The position numbers were made by a program, and so were the translations under genes. A stretch of 64,000 bases of DNA. Origin: Promerops cafer. Its lineage: Eukaryota > Chordata > Aves > Passeriformes > Nectariniidae. Where the stretch lies: NCBI GenBank assembly GCA_013398275.1, contig VZSE01003113.1, forward strand, positions 606,023-670,022. Direction: 5' to 3'. The stretch's first letter is position 1; each line of letters opens with the position of its first letter. The notes beneath the pieces were generated by a model that was not told where the DNA came from, did no database searches, and saw nothing but the letters and a program-made list of their open reading frames with translations. Shown piece by piece: positions 37,683 to 50,700 of the stretch.

Positions 37683-40431
37683 AGATAACACAAGTTCTAA
37701 ATTAGGGGCACACAGGGCTGCAAAGCACGCAGCGTGTTAGTTCATCATAGCTTCTGATGGCTGTAACAGTAAATTGAGATTTTTTAGTTCCTTCAGCACA
37801 GAGCCTGTATGAAATCAGACACATGCACACACATACACAGCCTGTCAAGCTTGGGGCTTTAAGATCCTGGTTTTAACAATCTGTGTGACCCCTTCCCACT
37901 CTTCAACTGGCCAGTGAAGGCCATGCATCAAAGGGTCAAGTCTGGCCTGTGATGTTGACTAACTACTGTAACATTATAAGACTAATCCATGTTTCTGACA
38001 TGAGAATGAGATCTGGAAACAGATTTGCATAAATGGGTTAGCCTGAGCATCAGCTTGGAAAAAAATAGTTCTTGACTCAGATAAGTGAGCAGCAAGGCAA
38101 TTCCATGTATTATGTTTTACATTAGCAAACTGCCCCATAGCTCCTCAAGCACAAGACCCTGTTGAGTGGTTATTTGAGGGTAGACAGACACACAGCAACA
38201 AAAGGAAAGGTTTGAAGGCAGCCACAGGCTAGAGGCATGCACTCATCTCCTTGGTATTGTGAAGTGATGCATATATATAACCCTCATCGCCTCATTTAGC
38301 ACCTCAGCAAGGCATGTGTGCTTGGTCTGGACACTCTTAGAGCAGCCACACATATTCTGACAAGCTTCTTTGTCCCTTCCTGTGCCCCTGCATTTGACAT
38401 ATGTGTCAAGAAGAGATAGGCAGTATGTGTTTAGTTTCCCCCCTCCATTCTTCCCTTGACTCTCCAGTTTAGTGCTCCATACACAGCACTGTTTCTCATT
38501 CACAGTCCAGCCCAACAGAATAAGTATAAAACAAAAGAGAAGCAAGCACCTCTCATACCCCACATTTACAGTGTGGAAGCTGCATCACCTCAGTGTGGCC
38601 AGGATTAGCTCTAGTAAAAGCTGGTGGATGGGATATGGTTACCTGTCTGACCAGTTTGGTATCACTGCTGGCATTTTGCAGGTTCTGGAGATGATGATGC
38701 AAAGATACCTGAATTCAAAATCAGCTCCAGTCAATCAAGCCAGAGCTGCTGGCCTCAGCCCTGAGGGGTGGGAGGGAGGTGGAGGCAGAACCTTGAACCA
38801 TCATGTTGAATATTTCACGCTCCGGGGTGCCAGAAATCCTACTGCTCTGGCACGGAGCAGCGCCTGCCCGTGGAGGCAGCCTGGGCTTGGCTCCCAGTGA
38901 ATTTACCCTGCAACAACCAGGTGCACAGGAGTGAAGGGTTTCTGCAGGAGCCAAGCTGCACCAAAGCTGAGTCTTTGTCAAGTTGCTCAGGTATCTGTAC
39001 ATCACACTTCAGGAGTTTTACAGTACTGGGAATCCCAGCCCTGTATTTCCCCAGCTGATGGAGAGTTGCCTATAAATCAATGCCTATTTAGCATGATTTG
39101 TCTTTAAAGCCCCGAGTTAACTTGGCTGACAGCTGCCTGACAAAGGTATACATTATCCCAAACAGGGAGGCACAGGCATTTGCTTACATGAGCGGGTGAA
39201 TCAGGGGCAGCCCAAGGATGTGCACTGAGAGGCTCTGGCTCCCCCAAAAAATTCACAAGACTTCACTGCCTCACATGCTAATGGCTTCCATGCCCAGAGA
39301 GCATTGCCAAAAGCTTTTGGTAAAGCCCAGAGTGTGAGAGAGATGCCCGCAAGGAATCTTTGAAGAGTCTCCTAAAGACAGGGCACGCAGGAAATGTCTG
39401 AGTGATGGCTTAACTGGCCGTACCTCTGTGCACGTGAAGTCTGCTGGGATCTTGTCCTGCACATTATGGTACCAATATCTTTTCAAGAGGAGGAGTTTTC
39501 CTATCCATTTCTGCAGCTACGTGTCTGAAATGCACTTTAGTCAGGTAAAGCAATTTGCTTGTATTTCCCTCCAGATCAAAAGCTGTTGATATTCAGGTAT
39601 ATTTGAATTACAATTAAACTCACACCGTAACAGCCCTTTCCACGCCTGTGTTATCACTCTGGTTTGAGGCAAGTGAGTGGGAGTTAGAAGGTGCCTGAAA
39701 GTATGGGCATTTTTAACAACATGAATGAGTAAGCAGGAAAGGTTTTGGATTGCAGATGTTTTAGTTCAGCTTAAGGGCAGACACTTAGGTAATCTTTCCT
39801 TAAAAGTCTGAACAACTGCAGTTCAGACATGTGCTGCTGCTAGGCGAACACTTCCCTATCTCCTCTCCTTCAAACACAGCAGCTGTGCACTTGTGAGAAG
39901 AAATGATGTCAAATTAATAGTCAGTAATGGCTAAGTGCTGATGAATCTCTCAGATGAAAGGCACCATCTAATTACAAACTTTTGTCATTGTTTGTTATTA
40001 TGAAGCCACGACTTAAAGGGCTGTTACCTCTAGAAATCTTCTTTTTCATGTGTTTACAAGATTTTTTAATGGTTTGAGTTCTTGCATCTTGCTAATGTTT
40101 TATTCTCAGGCTTTTGGGCTTTTTTTTCTTTTATTTTCTTCTGGTTCTTTTCTCTAAAAGAGGTTTTTGCCTTTTCCATTTCACGAGGTTTCTCAACATG
40201 CCATATAGGTGGTGTGGACAAGATATTTGCACACCCGCACTGAAAATGCTGCCTGAAAGCTGACTGTATTTCCAGGCATGCCTTAGCTGAAAATGCAGTA
40301 TTTGAGCCTAACCTTTTGTTTCTTAGCAGTGTTTCTGTAAACTGCAGTGCTTGTTTGAAGTAGACAACACTTGTGGAAGAAGATGGAAAAGTTCTTAGAA
40401 GTAAAAGTTGATCAAGTCCAGCAATGATCTG

Positions 40432-40469
40432 GTCTGTGTGTCTGTGTATGCCTGGGCGTGTGTGCGTGC
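40432..40469. repeat. GT-rich degenerate microsatellite
   Basis: Alternating GT with interruptions, of the type GTCTGTGTGTCTGTGTATG and GGCGTGTGTGCGTGC. Confidence 0.5.
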
Positions 40470-42879
40470 AATGCCAGGCTGCAGCATGTAAATAAGAACC
40501 ACAATTACAAGGCAGATATAAAATAAACAGCTCACAAGATCAAAGAGAAAAGTACTCAATATATGTGAAACAGAATATCAGACATAGCAGTGAATTTGAC
40601 CAGGCTGGAAACTTAAACCACTTCTATGTCAAGACCATGGCCGGAATAACTTCACGGAGTTTAGTGGTGAACCAAGGACAAGTTTGGCCTGGGATGAATT
40701 TTTTGTTCTTGGGTTAGTTGTGGCATAATGTTGAAATTATTGTTTCTGAAGTAAGGTTGACTCAAATTGCTGAGGCTCCGAGCAGGAGTTTGGTTGTTCT
40801 GAACAGAAACTGCATGCAAAGTTAACAGAGACTAGTTTAGACAGTGATTGCTTCCAGTTGATTAAAGTAAGATAACCACCCTGCTGAAAACTGTAACTGA
40901 ATTTCCACAGCCATTCACTCTCAGAAGGGTTCAATTAGACTACTGTGCATGCCTTCCTCTGCACTGCAAACCACACTGCTGCTGCTCTCTGAGCCACCCT
41001 GACACTTACATGGGCTCTCACCTCCCACTGCCATGCGTCTGTAGAAGGTGGAAACACACATCCTCAGCTTTCAGATAAGGGGTGAACATTTTCAGTTTTC
41101 ATCCACATAGCTGTTTCCCTTGGTTTGCTGCTACAGTTTGGTAAAGGTTCAAAGAGAGGAGCTGGAAACTCTGTTCCTGGGATAAAAAATTCTGGCCTGT
41201 TGGGTTTCCTCCTGCAGGACCCTGGTTCTGAGCTGCATGTAGACACACCTCGCAGTTTCCCTGCTGTGTCTTCAGCACAAGTTCTGTACATTGCTGATGC
41301 TTTGCTGGGCAGGGACTGTGTGGTGAGTTATGGAACTCTGGGTTTCATGACATCACAGAAATAATCCAAATACAAAAGTACTGATATTGCTGAGTTCTTA
41401 AATGAACAAAGAGCTTCAGACCCAGGGGAGAGTGTAGTGATTCAAAATTGTTTGAGAAATATAACCCTGGAGTATCCTTATTTCTTTGTAAAGCAACAAA
41501 CAGTACCATCACATCTCTGAGTTTTGTGATTCATTCTGCTCCTTTAAATCTCCACCAAAACAGGTGGCAATGATTACAAGTCTTTTTACCTTCTTTTAAG
41601 GTGAAAAGGAAAATTTATCTCAGTCCTAAGAGCTCATGTATGAAAGATGCTCTTAACCTCTGCAGGCTTGTGAAAAGACACGAGTACTGCTGTTCTGCAG
41701 TAGGAACACTGTGGGAAAAGGATCTGCAAAGCCTTCAGGATCCCAATGATGCCAGATAGTCCTGGTGTTTGACTGATTTATAGGCTGCCCTAAATAACTC
41801 AGCTTCCCCTTGCTGATAGCAGAAGTCTGCTTTGCTTAATCCCACTGAACACCAGAAGGTTCTGCCCTTCTGATGAGCATTTACTTGTGAACTTACTGAT
41901 AACACCTCCTCTGAGGAAGCAAACACTGACAAAATGATAGCTCCTTTGCTGACCCAAGTTATTTAAAACACAAAATAACGAGGTTATGTTACTTATTATT
42001 GGATCTAATAAGAAGCAGCGTGAGATTTAATTTCCGCGGTGTATTTCAGTGATCTTGTTATTTCCCAGCACTGAAGTGCTTATTTCCCAGCCATCTCCAT
42101 TAGTTGCAGCTGAATGCCTTGGTGTTATCCTGGTAGTGGGTCAGGTCCCAGAGCAGAGGGAAGAGACTTGTGTCTCCAGTGCTAATTCTTGATCATTCAG
42201 TGAAAAAGAAGAATAGTGGAAGTAGCAGGCAATGGATGCCAAAGAGAGGTACAGAGTATAAATGAAAGTGATAACAGAAATTCATGTTTCCAGGGTTTTC
42301 CTGGCGAAGTAATTCTCCGAAATGCCATGTTATAGAGTTTTGTTCTTTTAACTTTGCTGCAAGACATACTGATTACACAAATGTCTCCTAGATAAAAAAG
42401 AGATAGAATTTTGACTTGTTTAAAAATAAGAGTTTTTCTCTTCACTGTGCTTAGTATTTGCCAAGACTGCTGCAGAATTGCAGTGTAGTATGATGTTTTT
42501 TTTCCAGTTGCTTCCATTGCAATCTGTTTTGTTTCTGCACCCATATTATGTTTAAAGAAAAGTAGTATGGCCCTGCATAGCTAGGGGTTTTTGTAAAAAA
42601 ATTTATCATTAAGTCTTTGAACATTCAGAGCTTTTTTTTTAGTAAGTCTTAAATAGGCCACTTTTTCTTCAGTTCAGAAAACTATATTCTGCAATTACCT
42701 TTAATCTTATTTGTCCTTATCCTGAACTGTATCTTTTTTTCTTCACCCAGCTGCCATCTTTTTGCTGGGAAAGGTATTTGTGGAAGAAAAGCTATTGATT
42801 TTTATCTTCAGTGCCATCTAAAAAAGATATGCATGGGTTTATTCATGTCTGATGTTAAACCAACACGATAATTTGGAAG

Positions 42880-43030
42880 CCATATATTCAGAATGTAAAT
42901 GACTCATCTTTAGGTGAAACTGACCCTAATTAGATCTAGATCAGCCATCGCTTGACAGAGAGAAAGAAAATTCATTTTCTCTGAAATGTGGTAATGGCTA
43001 GGAAACTAGCCCCAGAACCTTAAATTAAAA
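42880..43030. promoter_or_regulatory. Candidate regulatory element
   Basis: A perfect AP-1 site TGACTCA lies at 42900-42906. About 20 bases on is a homeodomain TAATTA at 42928-42933, directly followed by the 10-base palindrome GATCTAGATC. No repeats overlap. The clustering suggests an enhancer, but this rests on motif reading only. Confidence 0.2.
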
Positions 43031-44589
43031 GCAGGTTTTAACATGCTGGCTCCATTCCTGCCTTCAATATCAGCCTCTGCCTGTTTTAGTTAAATAAATG
43101 GTAACAAAAGAAGACAGACTGGGTGACGTTAAATAAAGAGAAATTTAAGAGAGCAATTATAGCATTAAAAGGGGCCAGAGGTGAGGAACTATAAACTTTG
43201 TGGAACAAAGTGCAGCATCGCAGTTTCTCCAAAGCTTTGTTCGCTGAAACCTTGTTAGTTCTGGTCACGCAGGGCTCTTTGTGAGTGAAGGTGCCTGTCC
43301 CCAGCCCAGGGCAGGAGTCTGCTCCCAGCACCAGTCTGGCCATGCTCCCGGTGTGCCACTGCCCTGCCCAGGCAAGTGAGGGGTGGGATGGGATGGACGT
43401 GGCAAGGGCGGATCCCGGGGTGGTCAGTGGCTCTGCTGGTGTGGCATCTCCCTGAGCAGCATCTTATTCTGCTACTCCGTCTCACTTTTCATTTCATTTC
43501 CATAGCATGAATGACTTGCTCTTCTTCCCCAAAGTTCCAAATGGCTTTGGAGAAAGCAGTTTGCTGGAGAATGGGCTCTCTCTCCCACACACAGGTTTTG
43601 AAGGATTTGTGTTAAGGAGGTAACAATGAAGGAGCAGCCTATCACAGTCACTTAGAGTCCTAAAAGAACAGTTCTGGCCTCGGTCTTTTGTAATGAAATC
43701 AAAGATATCACTGCAAAACCAATTGCTCTAATAACACATGGTGGGCAAAAGTCAGAAGATTAGGGGCTTAATTCATATAAGCATCCGAGAAAGATGCATA
43801 AAGGAGAATTGAATTTAAAAAATCATCTGGGCCTCACTTGCTTTGAAATGCAATGCCTTTGTTATGAATGAGGCTATTTAGGCATCTGTGTTCTGTGTGC
43901 CTGGGTAGAGAGACATAAGAAACATACTCATGACCAGAATTGGTCCATAACTTGATGTTCTTGAGTTGTTCTTCTTCTTTGAGAGGACAAAAAAACCCTG
44001 GTTCAATGCTTTCTAAATGCTTAGTTGCAGGAGGAATGATGTGGAAAGGTAAAAGCTTGTTCATCAGCTGGCTTTTGCACTGGAGCAGAGTCCTGGTGTG
44101 CAGTCATCACTCCTCATCACCCTGCACCTTGCAGGGCCCACTCAAGCTCAGCTTTCACACATCTTCCTTCTGGAGATTAAACTAAAACATATCCATACTC
44201 TGGAAACAAAGAATTTTATATCAGCTAGCACAGTATGGCTGGATTTCCCTGACCAAGTCCTGTCAAGGGCCAGGGAAGGCATTCCCAAACTAGCATTCAG
44301 AAATTGGGATGTGTACCAAAAACTCTTGAAATTTTTAAGATTGATAACTTTCATATTGTTTGCTTTTGCCTTCTGCTTTCATACTGTTTCGACTGCAAGG
44401 TTTCCAGCTTTTGATAACTTTGAGGGATGGAGAATATAAATATTCTCAATTAACTACATAAATTCAGGATCTGGCTATTTACAAACAAACCATTAAATAC
44501 TGAAAATTGCAGTGCTAGCTGAAAGCTGTCGAGATATTCAAGAATCTAATGCTGAAGTCAGGATTGCCCTTTGTAATATTAATGTAATT
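43031..44589. other. Non-coding, one GC-rich patch
   Basis: A short GC-richer patch lies at 43260-43480. Otherwise the sequence is ordinary with overlapping short frames of no recognised family. Confidence 0.45.
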
Positions 44590-44770
44590 TTTTTGCTGGA
44601 TAATGAGCATGGTAGAGAGGGGGCAAGGAGGAAAAATGCTCACATTATTATTGATCGGATTTTCAAAATCAGTTCACATGAAAATTAATTAAAGCACTCT
44701 AATTGTCAGTATTTAATTCAAGATTCTCTTTATATGCTAGAGTCTGCAGTACAAGTACCTGACAAGTAAG
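44590..44770. promoter_or_regulatory. Candidate AT-rich enhancer
   Basis: Dense homeodomain-type words (AATTAATTAAAG, CTAATTGTC, TTTAATTCAAG) follow ATTATTATTGATCGG, in sequence lacking simple repeats. This resembles the texture of vertebrate conserved non-coding elements. There is no direct evidence of conservation in a single sequence. Confidence 0.22.
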
Positions 44771-47700
44771 ACATAATCAGTTTGCTCTGAGATCCTTGTA
44801 CAAAGAATATCTGCATCACGGTCCCTTATGGGATCAGTTTCCCTTGAGGTTTTAATGTAACTTTTACAAATGCAGGACATGTTGAATTTTATAGAACTCC
44901 TGCTGGTTTCTGGGTCCTGTCACCTTTAGCTATCTGGAGTATTTGCATCTTAAAATATTCTTAAAATGTAGAAGAGCAAATTTTATGGCCCTAATGGCTT
45001 GTTTGTGAATTTCAAAGTGGTGTTATCAGCACTGATGCATAGGTCTGGGGAAATGTCCCTTTTCCATCACCCAGGAAAAAAGGAAGGGATGCATTGGATT
45101 ATTTAGGAAAAATGAAAGTTAAAGTGCTTGTTCCAAGATGATAAAGTTCCTTTGAAAAAGAAAAACTCTGTCCTCCCCAATGGCATTACCACGGTGGGAG
45201 CACATCATCTCAAACCCCTAAGATTTCTCAGGAAATCCTGTCTTTTTCCAGGCCATGCTGGTACTTGGAGGGCACTCCTGACAGAAGGCAAAAGGGTACA
45301 TGCTCTGGTTGCCTTGTATAAGGGTTTTGGATTGTTTAGGGTTTTTTCTTGGTATGGGGTAGGAGGAGGGAGAAGAAATATTCTTTCAGTTTAAGGGGAT
45401 TTTCTCTAACTGGTTGCACCATTAAGTCCCATCTCATGCTCCAGGTCCTATCTCAGCTCCTAATGAGTCAGGCTCATTAACCTGGCTCTAGTTCATCCTG
45501 CCAACACGTTTTGCTGGAGCTACCTACGCACTTCACTCTGGGCATGCTGTGGGCTTTGCCAGATTAAGACTTTTACTGCTCATCTAGGATTTAATTAAAA
45601 ATATCACATTTTTCATACGTGTATTCCAAGAGCATAGAGTACAGGTTTTGCAATATTTGCTTGCAAACATCAAAGAATACAATTATATCTAATAATGAAA
45701 CCAAAATGGTTTGAAAGGCAGGACCTTGTAAATTGAGGCAATGATCTATACAGTCTTTTACAGCATCCTTCTTTCTTATACTTTTTTTGCTTTAATTGTA
45801 TGCATCTGCTGCAGAGGATGATGTTCTCATGTAGCAAAGGACAGGACATTTATTAGCAGAAACAAAAGGAATTAAGTCTCTGCTTTTTGGTTTTAAGAGT
45901 TCTCCATGTCCACATCCTGAGAAGGGCAGCCATATCAAGATAATCTCGTTGTTGTTGCTCTGTGTATGTCAGCTCCTCCATGACTAATGTGTCCCATATT
46001 CTTATCATCCAAATCTTGACATCAGATGGTTTCTTTTAGAGTGGGATGTGATTAAGCACTGCCGGCACAGAAAGCTCAGAGATCAGCTTGCACGCCTCAC
46101 TTTGAATGAGTCTGTAACCAGCACACTGAGAATAAAGACTTCCTGAGGAGGATAAAAATAGCACCCATATGTAATATGAAACACCAGGTTTTGAGCCTGC
46201 AGAGATCCACCTGAGCCCAGAAGAAGGACTGGATCCTGCACGTCCCTGTGAATCCCAGCATTTCGCTTGGACTCGCAGAACTAGTGCTGGAGCTGCCATG
46301 CTGCCATCTGGTTACCCTCAAGAAGAACCTGAGCAGTTCAGGACAGTGGTGAGTGGTCCATACACCACATGGAGATGAGGAAACAGCAAAAGGAATTCAC
46401 TAAGGTCCAGAGACCAGCTTCTCTCAGCATGTGTCAGTGGACAAAACCTGGCTTAGCCAGAGGCCTCTAAAGTGATTTTTGCCCCATAACTTCCTGGTCA
46501 AACACAGCAAAAATAAAAACCCACGACCAACACAGACTTCTTGCTTATAATCAGCCATCTCCCAGGGACCTGCACAGCAGTGCCACAGCTCTTGAAGATC
46601 ATAAAAGCCAAAAGCTGAGCACCAGCTTCTCCAGCCCGACTGCTGCAGGCAGCACTGCTGCTGTTGTGGCCATGTGCATCTGCTCCCTGGCACCAAGAGA
46701 TTTTGTCTGCAGGTCACCCAGCATGGGGGGATTCACACCTTGGGTGGCCCCCAGGCTGCTGCTACTTCTATGGGTTCCTTTCCCTCTAAGGCTTCTCACA
46801 ACTTTGTTGTTTCATTTGTTCTTCTATATGTATCTACAGCTTCTCTGGTATGAGATTTTTTATAGAGAGCAAATCCTATTTGTCAGTGTTCTGAGAAAAT
46901 GACAGAACAGGTTAGCTAGAGTGGAGGTTTTATCTTTACATACAGGACACTTGTTCTAAAGACGGGGCTTAGGAAGATGAATGGTTTGATGAGTTCAGAT
47001 CAGGTAAATTAATTAAAAAGTACTTTTGTTCTTGGAGAAAGTTTTCTCTCTGACACTCTGACGTCCTTGAGAAAACAAGATGAAGAACCTTTGATTTGAT
47101 GTTTTAAACAGAACTTTGTTTATTCTTTTAATCAGAAACTTTTTTTAACTCAAGAACTTCAAAAAGGAGCACAAACATTTTCAGGCATTACTCCGACATG
47201 AAGGGTTCTCTTAGATGTTAAATCAGAAGTTTCGGATTGAGTCTCCTTGTCTTATGTTTTCTTGTTTTTTCATTGCAAATTCTAAAAAATTCCTGTGTCT
47301 GTTTGACCTAAAATTATTTTTCTTATCAAACAGATATTGCCAGTTTCTGGCCCAATGTAGGTGTATGTCCATGCACTGATCAGTGCTGTATAAAAAGTAG
47401 TAGTGCTGTATTGGTCAGTGTCTGGTGTATATGTCAGTAATAGTTTTGTTGGCTAGACTGTTTCCCACAGAGATGATGATGATTTAGGTCTATTCCAATT
47501 AAAAAACCCCAGTCATACCTGTGAAGTGTGGCCCACTGTTATACATCACTATTTTGCTACCATACCTATTGAAAGATTTGTTCTGCATATCTTCTTTTTC
47601 TACCAAACTTTGCCAAAGGTCATGAGAAATATAATACAAAGTTCATTGAAGAAGTGTGGGGATGTGATTCCTTAGCAGCTTGAACAAATCTGTTGCTATA

Positions 47701-50700
47701 GAGACAAAGGACAATTTTCTCTGGGCTGCTTATATGGATAGTTTTACTTGAATTGACTGTGTTCTTGGTATACATGAAAAAGCTTTAACATCTTCAGTGT
47801 CCCTCTCCTTTGAAGTAGTATAAAATGTCTCTGGCCCTTTTCTAAGGCAAATGAGCTTCCTGGGTCCTTTTCAATGTAATTTTTGCATAGCACCTCAGGT
47901 ATGATAGTTCTGCTTTCTTTAGTTACAGTCCCATAGAATTAACAGTCAGTTATTATCAAATGATGGTATTACCTGTTCTGCCTCTTCCCATTTGTTTTTG
48001 ATCCCATCCTGTAGTTTGCCTATCCCCACAATGGAACAGAATACACCCTGAAGTGAGACCTTGTATTGCCGTGGCTTTTCCTCTAAAGCCAGGGTTTGCC
48101 CACTCTGCTGAGGAGAAACTGCCACTCCAAAGAGGTGCATTTGCTTCAGTATTTGTCTCTTCTTCATAGTTATGCTTTTCTCTTAGATTTTCCCAGTTGT
48201 GTCAGCATGTGTGGTCCAGCGACTTGGCACTGTCACATCCATCTCCTTTCTCTTTTGCTTCTCCCTTGGCTGTCACTAGGTCAGGAGGTCCCACTTCATG
48301 CAGAGAGACCTCAGAAGGACTCCAGTCACTCGTGGAGCAGCCAGCCAGCCACGCTGCTGTGTGAGACTCAACATGGGGCAAGTTAGCTCTGCATCAGCTT
48401 CAGAGTCCCCCTCAGGCAGGGAATGTCACTGTGATTTCTGAGCTGGGAATATCTCAGCGAGGTTTGGGGAATGCATTAAGAAAACAATAGGGTTGAAGGC
48501 TTGCACGAAGTCAGAAAGTGCCATGTGGGAGGTATGCATAGCCTGAGCTCAGCCCCTCCACACCCCTGAGATGCCTGACACCCCGTAATTATAGGCTCGT
48601 AGACAACTTGTACTCAGAAGTTTCACTTCGACCATAGATCCACAAAGACAGCATCTCATTTTGGTGTAGCCATCCTTAATTTCTTTGACCTAATCTTCCC
48701 AATTGTGTCTTTTGAATTTGGCATTTAATACAATCCATTCTTTTTCTCCATTTCCCAAATAGTCTGTGGAGCCAGACTAATCGCCGCTCATCAAATGCCC
48801 ATTGTGTTCCTATTTCCCTGTCCCATGGTAACAGACACTTTTATTGTGATTATTCATCTGCTGTTCTTTTATTAATGAAAGATTTTGATTTTGCTGCCAT
48901 AAGGCTTCTTCAATAGCTTTATATTATGAACACAATTTCAAACAGAAACCTGTTCTTTGGTACTGCCCAGCAGTGACACTGGAGGGTCTTTTCTAGCTTC
49001 TTGCTTGGCCACTGACCACAAGAAACGTCCACTTCAAGGACTAATGATGTCCATTCCCTCTTGACAGGCTAGTTGTCGACCTAATGCAGCCTACATGCCC
49101 CTCAGTAAGGAGCCATACAGGAAAGGACCATCATTATTTTTTTAGCATGTCTCTTCCTTCCACCATGAACTCTAGTATGAGGGTGCTTGGAAAAGTTTCC
49201 TGCACCCTTGAAGTCCAGCTGAATCCCTCTGCCTGCGTGTATTTGCCCTAGCCTGTGCCAGATTGGGCATATATTGCCTTAACTGTCATTGGGTAAGCCT
49301 AGTACGTTGCATGAGGAGTATGCTTATTAAGGGAATGACCTTTCTCCTGCATGAGTCTGGGCTGTCATCACTGCCAGGTCCGTGCTGTGTCCCCAGGTGA
49401 ACTGGAAGTCTTATTCTGCCTAGAAGGCTGCATGCAGATCAATTCTCCATACTCCTCATCCCAGCCTACTTTTCCCTTTAATTAAGACCAATCCTGTTAT
49501 CTAGAACCTGGGGAAAATTAAGATACATTTAATTTAATTGCATTGAATAAGTGTATTTATGATCATTCTTGGTAACATAAAATTGTCTTTTCCAGGAAGA
49601 CTATCTCCTGGGTTGCTTGTTCTCATGGAATGTTTGTCTTTATAGGTCTGGTTAGGGGTGTAAGTGTGTGATCTTTCCAGGCACAGAGACCACCATTTAG
49701 ACTGAGTTATGGACTATGCCCTTTTCCTTAGTTTATTGAGGTCTTTCATGGTAAAAGAAGAGGAAGAAAATCTGTCCTTGTGCTGTGCTCATTTTTATAG
49801 ATCATAGTCTTAAAAAAAAACTCTGTTAGTAGTATGGTGATGATGGAATAGTTTTAATAGGGTGGAAAGGTGTCCTTCTCTTAACCCTTGGAGGTTAAGT
49901 TGTCCTTCTCTAACCCTGAGTAAGTCCTCCACTAAGCTCCTCACTATCTCTTTCACTCCTTCCATTCTGCTCCTTCTTCCCCTCTTCTTTAACCCCTTAG
50001 ACATGCACTTTTTTACACTGTAGATTAAAAAGTAGGTCAGACCCTCCTCAGAAAAAAGGCTCTATGCTCCTACTAGTCTCTCTACTTACAGTTGTGGAAA
50101 GTGATGTTGGAGTTATCTTGCGGCTCTGTCACTCACACGCCACACACCCACAGCACTGAGACTCAGTCTCTTTGTTGTCTGCCTCCTCTTTCTCAGGTGC
50201 AAACTTTTTCTCGCACATCTTTTTTTGCCATTTCCTTTTAGCTTAATTTTTATTATCGTGGGTATCTCTGTGATTGAGCCTATTTTTCGTGGAAGCCCAC
50301 TCCACCCCTGTGCCCTGTGTGCAACCTGCCTCAGCAGGGAGCACTTCACAGCTTGACCAGGCACCTCTGGAGCCCAGGACTTCTCAGGGTGGCTGAGATG
50401 GGTGGCTGTTTTCTGCCTGTAGTACAGCAGCATTTCCAAGACCCCACCACAGAGCGGGTTCCTCCAGACAGTTGTCTTCACAAGATGGTGCCTGCCCAAA
50501 ACTGCTTCTAATTGGAGAATAAAGCAAAAGACCATGAGAGAAACAACACGTTCACAGCATACAAGAAACTAATGAGGTAATACTCAAGGCGTAAATTTAT
50601 ATAGAGAGATAATGAGGCTACAGTAACCTATAACGAGATTATTCCCCAGAAGCTTGTTTTTATAAAAATTCTAATGTGCAGTCCAGATTTTCATCCCACT

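Larger units (their letters stand above)
34361..42879. other. Long repeat-poor non-coding stretch
   Basis: About 8.5 kb without a recognisable gene or CR1. Minor items are a pyrimidine-rich CTC/TCC stretch (35259-35308), a T15 run (37668-37682), a short (AT)n near 38268-38277, a GT-rich interval (40432-40469) and a possible ancient repeat relic at 35481-35525. A Cys-rich - strand frame at 38243-38563 opens with GTG and has an in-frame stop just upstream, so it is not a gene. 39990-40230 is T-rich. Confidence 0.45.

Noticed and set aside
38243..38563. Cys-rich - strand frame with a hydrophobic N-terminus, resembling a small secreted peptide with eight Cys
   Set aside because: It opens with GTG rather than ATG, and the frame hits a TGA eight codons upstream without an ATG. 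There is no matching family.
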